Shown piece by piece: positions 36,268-44,833 of a stretch of DNA of 64,000 bases. A program made the position numbers and the translations under genes. This DNA is from Streptomyces avermitilis MA-4680 = NBRC 14893 (lineage in GTDB: Bacteria > Actinomycetota > Actinomycetes > Streptomycetales > Streptomycetaceae), in contig NC_003155.5 of NCBI RefSeq assembly GCF_000009765.2, positions 1,736,001-1,800,000 on the forward strand, read 5' to 3'. Positions within the stretch are counted from its first letter, which is position 1. Every line of letters begins with the position of its first letter. Below the pieces are notes generated by a model. It worked only from the letters and a program-made list of their open reading frames with translations, ran no database searches and was not told where the DNA came from.

Positions 36268-36323
36268 GGCGGGGCTCCTTACACGGTGTGCCGACGCCGC
36301 GTCGCGCGGTCGGACGCCTCGAT

Positions 36324-36367
36324 CATAAACACCTTCCGCACGCTTCTCACCTGCATAAACACACCTT
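36324..36367. repeat. Two direct repeats 30 bp apart (candidate operator)
   Basis: CATAAACACCTT (36324-36335) and CATAAACACACCTT (36354-36367) begin exactly 30 bases apart, about three DNA turns, 57-100 bases upstream of the PLP enzyme start. Both are AT-rich islands in GC-rich surroundings. Spacing and position fit a regulator binding one face of the promoter. Confidence 0.5.
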
Positions 36368-36381
36368 TGAGCACCCCAAAG

Positions 36382-36402
36382 GCACCCCTGGGGCAGGGGT
36401 GC
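36382..36402. repeat. Perfect inverted repeat GCACCCCTG-ggg-CAGGGGTGC
   Basis: Arms of 9 bases (36382-36390 and 36394-36402) flank a 3-base centre. It lies 115 bases upstream of the Cds1-like gene and 230 bases before the plus-strand gene. It may be an operator or an RNA hairpin; no T tract follows. Confidence 0.5.
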
Positions 36403-36633
36403 GCCGGGTGGTGGGGGCGCATCCGCGCGAGTGCGCCGGATACCCGCCCCCACCTCGCCGTGCGTACTGGTGCTCGCTGCCGGGGGCGGGCAGACTGCAC
36501 CGCAGGGGACGTCGGTTCCGAACGCGGGCGCACACTGGAGCACGACCACACTCGATCAGGGCCCGCCTGGATCACGACCCGACGCGGGATCCACGGCACG
36601 GCACAGGCGAAGCGCACAAGGGGGCGGAGCATC

Positions 36634-36957
36634 ATGGCGGAGCCGGAGTTCACGGCCACAGGCGTGCGGATCGGGAAGAGGCTGCGCTCGCTCACCCGGG
36701 CCGGGCAGGTCCGGATCAGCGGCGGCAGGCTTGAGCTGCTCACCAGCTACGGCAGCGAGATCGACAGCGCGCCGGTGCAGGCGGTGCGCGCGTCGAAGCC
36801 CTGGTTCGCCCCTGAGGACCGGGCGTTGGCGGATGTCAACGGCACCCGCTATTCGCTGACCCTCGGCGAGCACGATCCCGCGCCCGGGAAGCCGGGTCCG
36901 CCGTCGGCACGCCGGTTCATAGAGGCGGTCCGCAAGGCGTCCGGGCGCCGTAGCTGA
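36634..36957 (+). CDS. Small conserved hypothetical protein
   Basis: The ATG follows GGGGCGGAG. The 107-residue soluble protein has a beta-rich start (FTATGVRIGKRLRSLTRAGQ, VRISGGRLELLTSYGSEIDS) and ends in a short basic helix (ARRFIEAVRKASGRR). No family is recognised. A strong intrinsic terminator lies about 155 bases after its stop. Confidence 0.65.
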   Translation: MAEPEFTATGVRIGKRLRSLTRAGQVRISGGRLELLTSYGSEIDSAPVQAVRASKPWFAPEDRALADVNGTRYSLTLGEHDPAPGKPGPPSARRFIEAVRKASGRRS

Positions 36958-37113
36958 GAGTGGCGCGAGTTGCAGGAGTGCATCCCCTGGGCCACGCTGG
37001 TCTCACCTCACTCTGGGTGTACCGGCGATAACGCTGCGAACCAGCCCGCCGGGTCATCAACAGCGGGCGGCCGACGTACGCAGCCGCTCCACAGCAGACA
37101 GCCGGAATGGCCG

Positions 37114-37139
37114 GCCGCCTGCTCAGCAGGCGGCGTTTT
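37114..37139 (+). terminator. Strong rho-independent terminator
   Basis: GCCGCCTGC (37114-37122) and GCAGGCGGC (37126-37134) form a perfect 9-bp stem with a 3-base loop, followed by GTTTT. It is the best intrinsic terminator in the window and separates the small hypothetical gene from the ATP-binding regulator that starts 70 bases later. Confidence 0.8.
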
Positions 37140-37205
37140 CACGCAGCCACCCTGCTGGATCCGATCTCCGTCTTCTTCCGGACCTCAATTCGGGGAGTCG
37201 CAGCC

Positions 37206-37721
37206 GTGATCAGCAAACCAAGCAGGCACTGCACGGTAGAGCTCCAAGCCCTTCCGTCGCGGATCGGCCAGGTCCGCAGAATCGTCTCTGCGCAGTTGCG
37301 CTACTGGCATCTCGACCCCTTGATAGACCAGGCCGCACTCGGTGTGACCGAGCTGCTGTCCAACGTCCACCGCCATGCCCAGCCCGACAAGACGTGCATC
37401 GTGGAGATGGAGCTGCTGCTGGACCGGCTCACGGTCTCGGTGCACGATCACGACCCCCGGCTGCCCGTGGTGCGGGACGCGGAACCGTCGGCCACCTCCG
37501 GGCGCGGCCTCGCCATGGTCGCCGCGGTGAGCGAGAGCTGGGGGGTGCGGCCGGAAGGCGAGTCCGGGAAGGTCGTGTGGTTCACGCTCCCGGCCCCCTC
37601 CGCGACGGCGCTGCCCACACGTCCGCCGCGCGACATCGGCCGACCCGTGCCCGTTCTCAGGCGCGCGGTCGACGGGCGCAGGTCCGAACACGCTCCCGCC
37701 CGGTCCGCCGTTGCCGGCTGA
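37206..37721 (+). CDS. ATP-binding anti-sigma-type regulator (HATPase, RsbW-like)
   Basis: The GTG at 37206 gives 171 residues. It has the N box (ALGVTELLSNVHRHA) and the G box (SGRGLAMVAAVSESWG) of the GHKL ATPase fold as in SpoIIAB/RsbW, with a basic, Pro/Arg-rich C-terminal tail of about 40 residues. In Streptomyces such single-domain proteins phosphorylate anti-anti-sigma factors or sequester sigma factors. No partner sigma factor or antagonist is adjacent. Upstream in-frame codons exist but overlap the terminator and are rejected. Confidence 0.82.
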   Translation: MISKPSRHCTVELQALPSRIGQVRRIVSAQLRYWHLDPLIDQAALGVTELLSNVHRHAQPDKTCIVEMELLLDRLTVSVHDHDPRLPVVRDAEPSATSGRGLAMVAAVSESWGVRPEGESGKVVWFTLPAPSATALPTRPPRDIGRPVPVLRRAVDGRRSEHAPARSAVAG

Positions 37722-37931
37722 CCGGGCGGTGACCCGTCGCTCGTACCTCCGGTTGCCGTGCCTCGTACGTCCCTCATGTGGACGTCGGGGCCGGCCGCGC
37801 CCGTCGGATCATTCCGTGGCGCCGACGCGCGGCACGTGCAGGCGTGGCCGCCCGTCGGCAGTTCGGCCGATGAGCGGTTCGAGATAGCGGGCCACGTTGC
37901 CGCGGTTACGGCTGCCGCCGACGTCCCGGGG

Positions 37932-38243
37932 CTAGACGGATGCCGCGCCGCCCTTGCCCAGGCGGCCGAACTGCTCGTCCAGGACGGAGAGCCGACGCCA
38001 GTACTCGTCCTCGTCGATCTCACCGGAGGCGAAGCGCCGGCCGAGCACGGCGATCGGCGAGTCGCCCGTCGGGCGGCCGTCGCCCATGGCGCCCCACGCT
38101 CCGCCACCCCACGGTCCGCCGCGTCCGCGCCTCACGGTGCGGCGCAGGACGGTCACGACGCCGATCACGACGGCCGCCCAGATCAGCGGGAAGAACGGAA
38201 TCCACGGGCCGGGCCCGCCGTCCCAGTTCGCCAGGGTCTGCAT
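37932..38243 (-). CDS. SHOCT-domain membrane protein
   Basis: This 103-residue protein has one membrane segment (WIPFFPLIWAAVVIGVVTVL), a Gly/Arg-rich linker and a C-terminal SHOCT helix pair (SPIAVLGRRFASGEIDEDEY, then WRRLSVLDEQF). SHOCT domains are short oligomerisation modules. Function is unknown. It is divergent from the TetR gene and might be controlled by it. Confidence 0.8.
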   Translation of the reverse strand: MQTLANWDGGPGPWIPFFPLIWAAVVIGVVTVLRRTVRRGRGGPWGGGAWGAMGDGRPTGDSPIAVLGRRFASGEIDEDEYWRRLSVLDEQFGRLGKGGAASV

Positions 38244-38377
38244 CTCGGGTCATCTCCTCGGTGGGGTTCTCCTGTGATGTCTCGAGAATGGCTCCGGGAG
38301 GGGGCCCGGGTCGTCGTACGGCCGACGGCGGTGCGCGTACCTCCCGGGGAGTACGGGCGCTATTAAGGCCTCGACGT

Positions 38378-38399
38378 CTGTACCTACTAGTATGTACAG
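38378..38399. promoter_or_regulatory. Near-perfect 22-bp palindrome, probable TetR operator
   Basis: The arms start CTGTAC and end GTACAG around the core TACTAGTA; only one symmetric base pair is mismatched. It lies directly before the TetR gene and even covers an in-frame ATG (38392), which argues that translation starts at 38407 and that the site is a transcriptional operator for autorepression. Confidence 0.7.
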
Positions 38400-38406
38400 T
38401 CACGGT

Positions 38407-38967
38407 ATGAGCACCCAGGAGCGACTGATCGAGTCCACCCGCGAGCTGCTGTGGGAACGCGGTTACGTGGGCACCAGCCCCAAGGCGATCCTGGAGCGCG
38501 CGGGCGCCGGCCAGGGCAGCATGTACCACCACTTCAAGGGCAAGCCCGATCTGGCGCTGACCGCGATCCGCCGCACCGCCGAGGAACTGCGGGCTGCCGC
38601 GGAGGGCGCGCTGAGCGGTCCGGGCACGCCGTACGAGCGCATCGAGGCGTATCTGCGCCGCGAGCGCGACGCCCTGCGCGGCTGTCCGATCGGGCGGCTG
38701 ACGATGGACCCGGACGTGGTGGCGAGCGAGGAACTGCGCGCCCCCGTCGACGAGACGATCGACTGGCTGCGCGAGCAGCTGGCCGGGATCGTCGAAGAGG
38801 GAAAGGAACAAGGGCAGTTCGCGCAGTCGCTGGACGCCGAGGAGATCGCCGCGACCATCCTCGCGACCGTCCAGGGCGGCTATGTCCTGGCACGCGCCGC
38901 CGGCTCACCGGCAGCCTTCGACACGGGCGTGCGCGGCCTGCTCTCCCTGCTGCGCCCCCCGCCATGA
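38407..38967 (+). CDS. TetR-family transcriptional regulator
   Basis: Starting at the second ATG (MSTQERL), because the first lies inside a palindromic operator, the protein has 186 residues. The N-terminal helix-turn-helix is clear (RLIESTRELLWERGYVGTSP, ILERAGAGQGSMYHHFKGKP), followed by a ligand-binding domain with IGRLTMDPDVVASEELRAPV and a TetR_C-type ending. It probably represses itself and the downstream DUF4865 and phosphotriesterase-like genes, which run on the same strand from 93 bases further on. Confidence 0.9.
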   Translation: MSTQERLIESTRELLWERGYVGTSPKAILERAGAGQGSMYHHFKGKPDLALTAIRRTAEELRAAAEGALSGPGTPYERIEAYLRRERDALRGCPIGRLTMDPDVVASEELRAPVDETIDWLREQLAGIVEEGKEQGQFAQSLDAEEIAATILATVQGGYVLARAAGSPAAFDTGVRGLLSLLRPPP

Positions 38968-39060
38968 GGAGTTGCCCCGGCGCACCTCGCGCCCGGCACG
39001 ACCACCGACCGGGACGCACCCGTCGGCCCGGACGAACACCCCTCACCCAGGAGGCACCCG

Positions 39061-39645
39061 GTGCACGCCATGCAGTACGAGCTGACCCTTCCCGCCGACT
39101 ACGACATGGACATCATCCGCAGCCGGGTGTCCCGCCTCGGTCATGCGCTCGACCACTGGGACGGCCTCGGATTCAAGGCGTATCTGATGCGTGAGCGCGG
39201 CGTGGACGGCTCGCCGGTCAACCAGTACGCGCCGTTCTACCTGTGGAACACGGTCGAGGGCATGAACTCCTTCCTCTGGGGAGGCGCCTTCCAGGGGATC
39301 GTCGACGACTTCGGGCGACCGCCGGTGCAGCAGTGGACAGGGCTGTCGTACGAGGAGGGGGGCGCCGCCGGCTCCCCGGCCAGGGTCGCGGTGCGGCACC
39401 GGCGGCGGGTGCCCGAGGGGGCGCGGCTGACCGGGCTGATGCAGGACGCGGTGCGGGAGGCTCAGCAGCTGGCCGCGCTGGACGGCGTGGTGGGCGCGGC
39501 CGCCGCCGTGGATCCGCGGCGCTGGGAGCTGGTGCACTTCTCGCTCTGGGAGCATGACGCGCCGAAGGCGGCGGGTGAGGTCTTCCAGGTGCTGCACCTG
39601 TCGGCGCCGGGCCGGGCGAGCCTGCCGCGGGGGCGTCAGTGGTGA
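39061..39645 (+). CDS. DUF4865 family protein
   Basis: The GTG at 39061 follows AGGAGG by six bases and gives 194 residues. The start MHAMQYELTLPADYDMDIIR and the segments ALDHWDGLGFKAYLMRERGV and FYLWNTVEGMNSFLWGGAFQ are characteristic of DUF4865, a family of putative ferredoxin-like dimeric proteins often found near TetR regulators. Function is unknown; a monooxygenase-like or hydrolase-like fold is possible. Its stop overlaps the start of the next gene, so the two are translated together. Confidence 0.8.
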   Translation: MHAMQYELTLPADYDMDIIRSRVSRLGHALDHWDGLGFKAYLMRERGVDGSPVNQYAPFYLWNTVEGMNSFLWGGAFQGIVDDFGRPPVQQWTGLSYEEGGAAGSPARVAVRHRRRVPEGARLTGLMQDAVREAQQLAALDGVVGAAAAVDPRRWELVHFSLWEHDAPKAAGEVFQVLHLSAPGRASLPRGRQW

Positions 39646-40550
39646 GCACGGTCCGCACCGTGCTCGGGGACGTGCTCCCCGAGCACCTGGGCGTCTGCGA
39701 CGCGCACGATCACCTCTTCTTCGGCAGCCCTCAACTCCCGGGACAGGAACTGCGGGACGCGTCCGCCGCCCGGGCGGAACTGGCCGCCTTCCGCGAGCAG
39801 GGCGGCGGGAGCGTGGTGCAGTGGACGCCGTACGGCCTGGGCCGGCGCGCCGCGGACCTGCCGCTGCTGTCCCGTGACACGGGCGTGCACGTGGTGGCCG
39901 CGACCGGACTGCACCAGGCCGTCCACTACGACGCCGGGACGCTCGCCGAGCTGCGCGGCCGGCTGGCCGACACGTTCGTCGCCGAACTCACGACCGGCAT
40001 CGGCCCGTCCGGGGTCCGGGCCGGGCTGATCAAGGTCGCCGGCGGCTTCCACGCCCTCGACGCGCACGCCCGCTGGACGATGACCGCGGCCGCCGAGGCC
40101 CACCACGCGACGGGCGCGCCCATCGCGGTGCACCTGGAGCTTGGCACGGGCGCGCTCGACGTCCTCGACCTGCTGTGCGGTGAGTCGGGTGTGCCGCCGC
40201 ACCGGGTGATCCTCGGTCACCTGAACCGCTCCCCCGATTTCACGGTGCACCGCCAGGCCGCGGAGGCGGGCGCCTTCCTCGCCTTTGACGGCCCGTCACG
40301 CGCCAATCACGCCACCGACTGGCGCATGCCCGACGCGCTACGGGCCCTCGCCGAGGCGGGCTTCGGCCATCGGCTGCTGCTCGGCGGCGACACGACGACC
40401 GCGGCGGCGCGCTCGGTCAACGGCGGCCCTGGACTCCCGTATCTGCTGCGCCGACTGCGCCCGCGGCTCGAACAGGCCCTGGGGAAGGACCTGGTGGGAC
40501 GGATCTTCACCGAGAATCCGGGGCGGGCCTTCGGGGTGGAATGGCGCTAG
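39642..40550 (+). CDS. Phosphotriesterase-family metal-dependent hydrolase
   Basis: A GTG overlapping the previous stop gives 302 residues (an adjacent GTG three bases earlier is equally possible). Metal-site motifs of the PTE/amidohydrolase family are present: DAHDHLFF (HxH), a lysine in GLIKVAGG that may be carboxylated, H in AVHLELG, H in ILGHLNRSP and the late aspartate in LLGGDTTT. Members hydrolyse lactones or phosphoesters. With DUF4865 and a TetR regulator it looks like a small degradative operon; the substrate is unknown. Confidence 0.85.
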   Translation: MSTVRTVLGDVLPEHLGVCDAHDHLFFGSPQLPGQELRDASAARAELAAFREQGGGSVVQWTPYGLGRRAADLPLLSRDTGVHVVAATGLHQAVHYDAGTLAELRGRLADTFVAELTTGIGPSGVRAGLIKVAGGFHALDAHARWTMTAAAEAHHATGAPIAVHLELGTGALDVLDLLCGESGVPPHRVILGHLNRSPDFTVHRQAAEAGAFLAFDGPSRANHATDWRMPDALRALAEAGFGHRLLLGGDTTTAAARSVNGGPGLPYLLRRLRPRLEQALGKDLVGRIFTENPGRAFGVEWR

Positions 40551-40589
40551 GGCCTGTCGCAGGCACCGGTTCAGGAGCCGGCCGAGATG

Positions 40590-40610
40590 CGGCGCCCGCT
40601 CGGGGCGCCG
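40590..40610. terminator. Terminator hairpin between convergent genes
   Basis: CGGCGCCC (40590-40597) and GGGCGCCG (40603-40610) form a perfect 8-bp stem with a 5-base loop, between the hydrolase stop and the stop of the convergent ROK regulator gene. Confidence 0.6.
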
Positions 40611-40635
40611 TGGAGCCCGGCCGGGCCGTGAGCCG

Positions 40636-41880
40636 TCAGGTCCCGGCCAGGGCCGCGAGCGGATCGTCCAGTACCGGCTGCCACGCCAACTCCGCGGCGC
40701 CCACGAGGCTGTTGTGGTCGAGGGTGCAGGGGAGGATCGGTACGCCGCCGCTCTGGCCCCACAGGCTGCGGTCGGCGACGACGGCGCGCAGCCGGTCCGG
40801 GTCGGCGTCGAGCAGGGTGCGGTGCAGGCCGCCGAGGATGATGCGGTCCGGGTTGAGGATGTTGACGAGTCCGGCGAGTCCGAGGCCCAGCCGGTCGATC
40901 AGCGCCTGCGTCGCCGTCCGCACATACGGGTCGGCGTACTGGGTGCGGATCAGGTCGTTGGCCTGCTGGAGCAGCGAGACCTCGGGGCCGGGGTCGCGGC
41001 CGGCCGCGGTGAGGAAGGCCAGCGGATCCGCCTCCACGTCGAGGCAGCCGCGGCTGCCGCAGTGGCAGGGGCGGCCGCCCTCGGGGTTGACCGTCAGATG
41101 CCCGACTTCCAGCGCGAGTCCCGAACTGCCGGTGTGCAGACGCCCGTCGAGGACCAGGGCGCCGCCCACCCCACGGTGTCCGGTGGCCACGCACAGCAGG
41201 TCACGGGAGCCGCGGCCGGCGCCGTGCCGGTGCTCGGCGAGGGCGGCGAGGTTGACGTCGTTGGCGGCGAAGGCGGGGCCCGTGATGCCCGCCGCGCGGA
41301 CGCGCTCGGCGAAGATCTGGCGGACGGGCGCGCCCGCCGGCCAGGCCAGGTGCAGCGGGTTGAGCGCGAGGCCCTCCGGCTCGGCGACGGCGGACGGCAC
41401 GGCGAGCCCGGCCCCGACACAGCGCCGTCCGGTCTCCTCGAGCAGCTCGGCGCCCGCCTCGACCACCGAGCCGAGCACCTTCGCCGGGTCGGCGTCGACG
41501 GTCTCACAGCCGGGCGCGGTGGCGACGATGCGCCCGCCCAGACCGACGAGCGCGGCCCGGAATCCGTCGGCGTGCACCTGGGCGGCGAGCGCCACCGGCC
41601 CGTTCTCGGCGACCTCCAGCCGGTGCGAGGGGCGGCCCTGCGAGCCGGCGGCGGCGCCCGGGTGCGCGTCGACACGGATCAGTCCCAGGGCCTCCAGCTC
41701 CGCGGCCACCGCTCCGGCGGTCGCCCGGGTGACCCCCAGCTCGGCGGTGAGCACGGCCCGCGTCGGCGCACGTCCCGTGTGCACCAGCTCCAGCGCCGGC
41801 CCGAGCGCACCGCGTCCCCGGTCCAGCCGCGTCCGTGTGTTCCCTTCCCCCGCCACCCGGGGGCCCGCCTTGCCATTCAT
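40636..41880 (-). CDS. ROK-family transcriptional regulator
   Basis: The 414-residue protein combines an N-terminal winged helix (about 25-90: LELVHTGRAPTRAVLTAELG, VTRATAGAVAAELEALGLIR) with a ROK sugar-binding domain. The zinc site is intact: CHCGSRGCLDVEA, after LEVGHL. It would repress sugar genes and release DNA on binding a sugar or sugar phosphate. No sugar operon is directly attached; the amino-sugar module 2 kb to the right is a possible target. Tandem 23-base repeats lie in its upstream region. Confidence 0.88.
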   Translation of the reverse strand: MNGKAGPRVAGEGNTRTRLDRGRGALGPALELVHTGRAPTRAVLTAELGVTRATAGAVAAELEALGLIRVDAHPGAAAGSQGRPSHRLEVAENGPVALAAQVHADGFRAALVGLGGRIVATAPGCETVDADPAKVLGSVVEAGAELLEETGRRCVGAGLAVPSAVAEPEGLALNPLHLAWPAGAPVRQIFAERVRAAGITGPAFAANDVNLAALAEHRHGAGRGSRDLLCVATGHRGVGGALVLDGRLHTGSSGLALEVGHLTVNPEGGRPCHCGSRGCLDVEADPLAFLTAAGRDPGPEVSLLQQANDLIRTQYADPYVRTATQALIDRLGLGLAGLVNILNPDRIILGGLHRTLLDADPDRLRAVVADRSLWGQSGGVPILPCTLDHNSLVGAAELAWQPVLDDPLAALAGT

Positions 41881-41907
41881 GAGGGCGAGTCTCCCATGAT
41901 CCGCTCC

Positions 41908-41966
41908 GGTGAGACCCGGCAGCCGGCTCCGATGAGGCCCGGCAGCCGGCTCCGGTGAGGGCCCGG
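41908..41966. repeat. Tandem 23-base repeat
   Basis: Two near-identical copies (41908-41930 and 41931-41953) of a unit beginning GGTGAGACCCGGCAGCC, plus a partial third copy, fill part of the gap between the ROK regulator and the AlkB gene. It lies at the 5' end of the ROK gene, so it may affect that promoter. Confidence 0.7.
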
Positions 41967-42013
41967 CGTCCGCCGCGCCGGGGGCCCCGCGGTCGATGAC
42001 CGCCGCTTCGGTC

Positions 42014-42682
42014 TCATTCGCCGGACGGGTCCTGGAAGCCGCTCACCCGCAGCGTGATGTTCAGCCGGCCCACGAGCCCCAACTCGGGCGGCGCCGTGTC
42101 CGCGTACACCCTCGGTACCCCGTGGTACGCGAGCCGGCTCGCGCCGCCGAACACGAACAGATCGCCGCTGCGCAGTTCCACGTCCGTGTACGGCCGGGTC
42201 CGGGTCCGCGCGTTGCCGAAGCGGAAGACGCAGGTGTCGCCGACGCTGAGCGAGACGACCGGCGCGCCGGACTTCTCGTCGCTGTCGCGGTGCATGCCCA
42301 TACGGGCGTCGGCGCCGTAGAAGTTGATCAGAGCGATGTCGTACGGGACCGGCGGCACCGCCTGCGGGCCGAGGGCGTCGGACACCGCGTCGCGGCCGAG
42401 CTCCGCCAGCCAGTCCGGGAGCGGCTTCACGGGGGCGCCGTCGCCGTCGACGACCGTACGGGCGTACCCGTAGGGATACCAGTGCCAGCCGAGGCAGACC
42501 TGCCGGGAGGTCATCGTGCCGCCGCCGGGGGTGTGGACGGTGCGCAGGCCGGCCGGTGGGCGGGCCCAGTCGCGGCAGGCCGCCAGGAACCGCCGCTGCC
42601 GGCCCGCGTCCGCCCAGTCCGGCACATGGACCGCGTCCGGTGCGACCTGTGCGCGGCTTCGCGGGAACAGCTCGGCGTCCAT
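42014..42682 (-). CDS. alkB: AlkB-type 2-oxoglutarate/Fe(II)-dependent dioxygenase
   Basis: The ATG giving MDAELFPRSRAQV follows GGGGG and yields 222 residues, the normal AlkB size. Features are YDIALINFYGADARMGMHRD with the HxD iron motif, the later histidine in RLAYHGVPR and the 2-oxoglutarate arginines in GRLNITLRVSG. It repairs alkylated bases (1-methyladenine, 3-methylcytosine) by oxidative demethylation. The divergent rlmG gene starts 80 bases away. Confidence 0.9.
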   Translation of the reverse strand: MDAELFPRSRAQVAPDAVHVPDWADAGRQRRFLAACRDWARPPAGLRTVHTPGGGTMTSRQVCLGWHWYPYGYARTVVDGDGAPVKPLPDWLAELGRDAVSDALGPQAVPPVPYDIALINFYGADARMGMHRDSDEKSGAPVVSLSVGDTCVFRFGNARTRTRPYTDVELRSGDLFVFGGASRLAYHGVPRVYADTAPPELGLVGRLNITLRVSGFQDPSGE

Positions 42683-42762
42683 GCCCCCATCATCACGTAC
42701 CGCCTCCTCGCCCATCGGCGCGGACCGGGGCCGATCTGCGGCTCGGTTAGCCTGGAGCCACG

Positions 42763-43905
42763 ATGAACGACCCGATGACCACGCCCTGGGGCGCGTACGC
42801 GCTCGCCCGCTTCCCCGAGGATCCACGCGACCGGCTGCGTGCCTGGGACGCCTCCGACGCGTATCTCCTGCGGCACCTCGCGGCGAGCGGCACTCCGCTC
42901 TCGGGATCGGTGGTCGTGCTCGGCGACCGGTGGGGTGCGCTCACCACGGCGCTCGCGGCGCACCGGCCGACGCAGATCACCGACTCGTTCCTCGCCCGGG
43001 AGGCGACCCGGGAGAATCTCGGCCGGGCCGGCGTCGACCCGTCCTCGGTCCGGCTGCTGACCACGCGGGACACCCCGCCGGAGCGGATCGACGTGCTGCT
43101 CGTACGCGTCCCGAAGAGTCTGGCGCTCCTGGAGGACCAGCTGCACCGTCTCGCGCCAGGGGTGCACGAGGGGACGGTCGTCGTAGGCGCCGGGATGGTC
43201 AAGGAGATCCACACCTCGACGCTGAAGCTGTTCGAGCGGATCCTCGGCCCGACCCGTACCTCGCTCGCCGAGCAGAAGGCCCGGCTGATCTTCTGCACCC
43301 CGGACCCGGGGCTCGTACGGGACCCGAATCCATGGCCGTACCGCTATCGGCTCCCCGACGGCGTCGGCCCGTTGTCGGGGCGGCCCGTGACCAACCACGC
43401 CGGCGTCTTCTGCGCCGACCGGCTCGACATCGGCACCCGGTTCTTCCTGCGGCACCTCCCGCGCGTGAGCGGGGCCGAGCGTGTGGTGGACCTGGGCTGC
43501 GGCAACGGAGTCGTCGGTACGGCGGTCGCGCTGACCGAGCCCGAGGCCGAGGTGCTGTTCGTGGACGAGTCGTACCAGGCGGTGGCCTCGGCACGGGAGA
43601 CGTTCCGGGCGAACGCGGACGGGACCGCCGAGTTCCTGGTGGGCGACGGTCTTTCCGGGGTACCCGCCGCGAGCGTCGACGTCGTCCTCAACAACCCGCC
43701 GTTCCACTCCCACCAGGCGACCACGGACGCCACCGCCTGGCGCATGTTCACGGGGGCGAAGCGCGCGCTGCGGCCGGGCGGCGAGCTGTGGGTGATCGGC
43801 AACCGCCACCTCGGCTACCACCTGAAGCTGCGCCGCCTGTTCGGCAACAGTGAACTGGTCGCGAGCGACGCGAAGTTCGTGGTGCTCCGGGCCGTCAAGA
43901 AGTAG
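42763..43905 (+). CDS. rlmG: RlmG/RsmC-type rRNA guanine-N2 methyltransferase
   Basis: The 380-residue protein has two Rossmann-like halves as in RlmG: a degenerate N-terminal half (VVVLGDRWGALTTALAAHRP) and a catalytic half with the SAM motif VVDLGCGNGVVG and the NPPFH catalytic motif (VVLNNPPFHSHQ). It would methylate a guanine of 23S rRNA (G1835 in E. coli) on N2. RsmC is the main alternative. The 3' end overlaps the convergent aldolase gene by 11 bases. Confidence 0.85.
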   Translation: MNDPMTTPWGAYALARFPEDPRDRLRAWDASDAYLLRHLAASGTPLSGSVVVLGDRWGALTTALAAHRPTQITDSFLAREATRENLGRAGVDPSSVRLLTTRDTPPERIDVLLVRVPKSLALLEDQLHRLAPGVHEGTVVVGAGMVKEIHTSTLKLFERILGPTRTSLAEQKARLIFCTPDPGLVRDPNPWPYRYRLPDGVGPLSGRPVTNHAGVFCADRLDIGTRFFLRHLPRVSGAERVVDLGCGNGVVGTAVALTEPEAEVLFVDESYQAVASARETFRANADGTAEFLVGDGLSGVPAASVDVVLNNPPFHSHQATTDATAWRMFTGAKRALRPGGELWVIGNRHLGYHLKLRRLFGNSELVASDAKFVVLRAVKK

Positions 43906-44800
43906 GCGTCCCGCTACCCGAGCCGGTCGTCCGGTGCTGCGGGCCGCCGGCGGCCCGCAGCACCGCGATGAGCTCCGCCGCCGCGGCCGCCATCGCCTCC
44001 CGCCCCACACTGAGGTACTTGCGTGAGTCGACCGCGTCGGGATGTGCGGCGAGGAACTCCCTGATCGCTCTGGTCATCGCGAGGTTCAGCGCGGTCCCGA
44101 TGTTGACCTTGGCTATGCCGCCCGTGACGGCCGCCGCCAGTTCGTCGTCCGGCAGGCCGGAGGAGCCGTGCAGGACGAGCGGTACGTCCAGCTGCGCGGC
44201 GAGCCGCCTGAGCAGACCGTGGTCGAGCGCGGCCGTGCGCGAGGTCATCGCGTGCGAGCTGCCGATCGCCACGGCCAGTGCGTCCACTCCGGAGTCGGCC
44301 ACGAAGGCGCGCGCCTCGGCCGGATCGGTGCGGGCTCCGGCCGCGTGCGCGTCCAGCGGCGGCTCGCCGTTCTTGCCGCCGACCTGTCCCAACTCGGCCT
44401 CGATCCAGAGCCCTCGGGCATGTGCCCAGTCGGCGGCGGCGCGGGTCGCCGCGAGGTTCTCGGCGTACGGCAGCCGGGCCGCGTCGTACATCACGGAGCC
44501 GAATCCGGCGCCGGGCGCCTGGCGCAGCAGGTCGTCGCTCTGGACGTGGTCGAGATGGAGTGCGACCGCCACCGACGCCCGTTCGGCGGCCGCGGCCGCG
44601 GCCCGGGCCAGCGGGAGCAGACGGCCGTAGCGGAACTTGACGGCGTTCTCGCTGATCTGGAGGACGACCGGCGCGCCGACGGACTCCGCGCCCGCGATGA
44701 CGGCCTCGACGTGCTCCAGGGTGATGATGTTGAACGCGGCGACGGCGGTGTGGTCCGCGGTGGCTCCGGCGATGAGGTCACCGGTTGCTGCCAGTGGCAC
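43895..44800 (-). CDS. Class II fructose/tagatose-bisphosphate aldolase family protein
   Basis: The GTG at 44800 follows AAGGAGGAG. The 301-residue protein has the class II aldolase pattern: AAFNIITLEHVEAVIAGAES, the zinc motif ALHLDHVQS, EAELGQVGGK, the second zinc histidine in VLHGSSGL and the KVNIGTALN phosphate loop. It resembles KbaY/GatY-type tagatose-1,6-bisphosphate aldolases, which end the galactosamine and galactitol pathways. It lies 33 bases after the SIS isomerase gene on the same strand. Confidence 0.88.
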   Translation of the reverse strand: MPLAATGDLIAGATADHTAVAAFNIITLEHVEAVIAGAESVGAPVVLQISENAVKFRYGRLLPLARAAAAAAERASVAVALHLDHVQSDDLLRQAPGAGFGSVMYDAARLPYAENLAATRAAADWAHARGLWIEAELGQVGGKNGEPPLDAHAAGARTDPAEARAFVADSGVDALAVAIGSSHAMTSRTAALDHGLLRRLAAQLDVPLVLHGSSGLPDDELAAAVTGGIAKVNIGTALNLAMTRAIREFLAAHPDAVDSRKYLSVGREAMAAAAAELIAVLRAAGGPQHRTTGSGSGTPTS

Positions 44801-44833
44801 AACTCCTCCTTCTGCGGCGGCGGTCGGGCCGGT

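Larger units (their letters stand above)
36268..36633. promoter_or_regulatory. Divergent regulatory region with repeats
   Basis: No gene is supported in these 366 bases. It contains two direct copies of CATAAACAC(AC)CTT at 36324 and 36354, and a 21-base perfect palindrome at 36382-36402. On the minus strand TATGAT (36322-36327) could be a -10 box for the Cds1-like gene. The right half leads to the small plus-strand gene. Confidence 0.5.
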
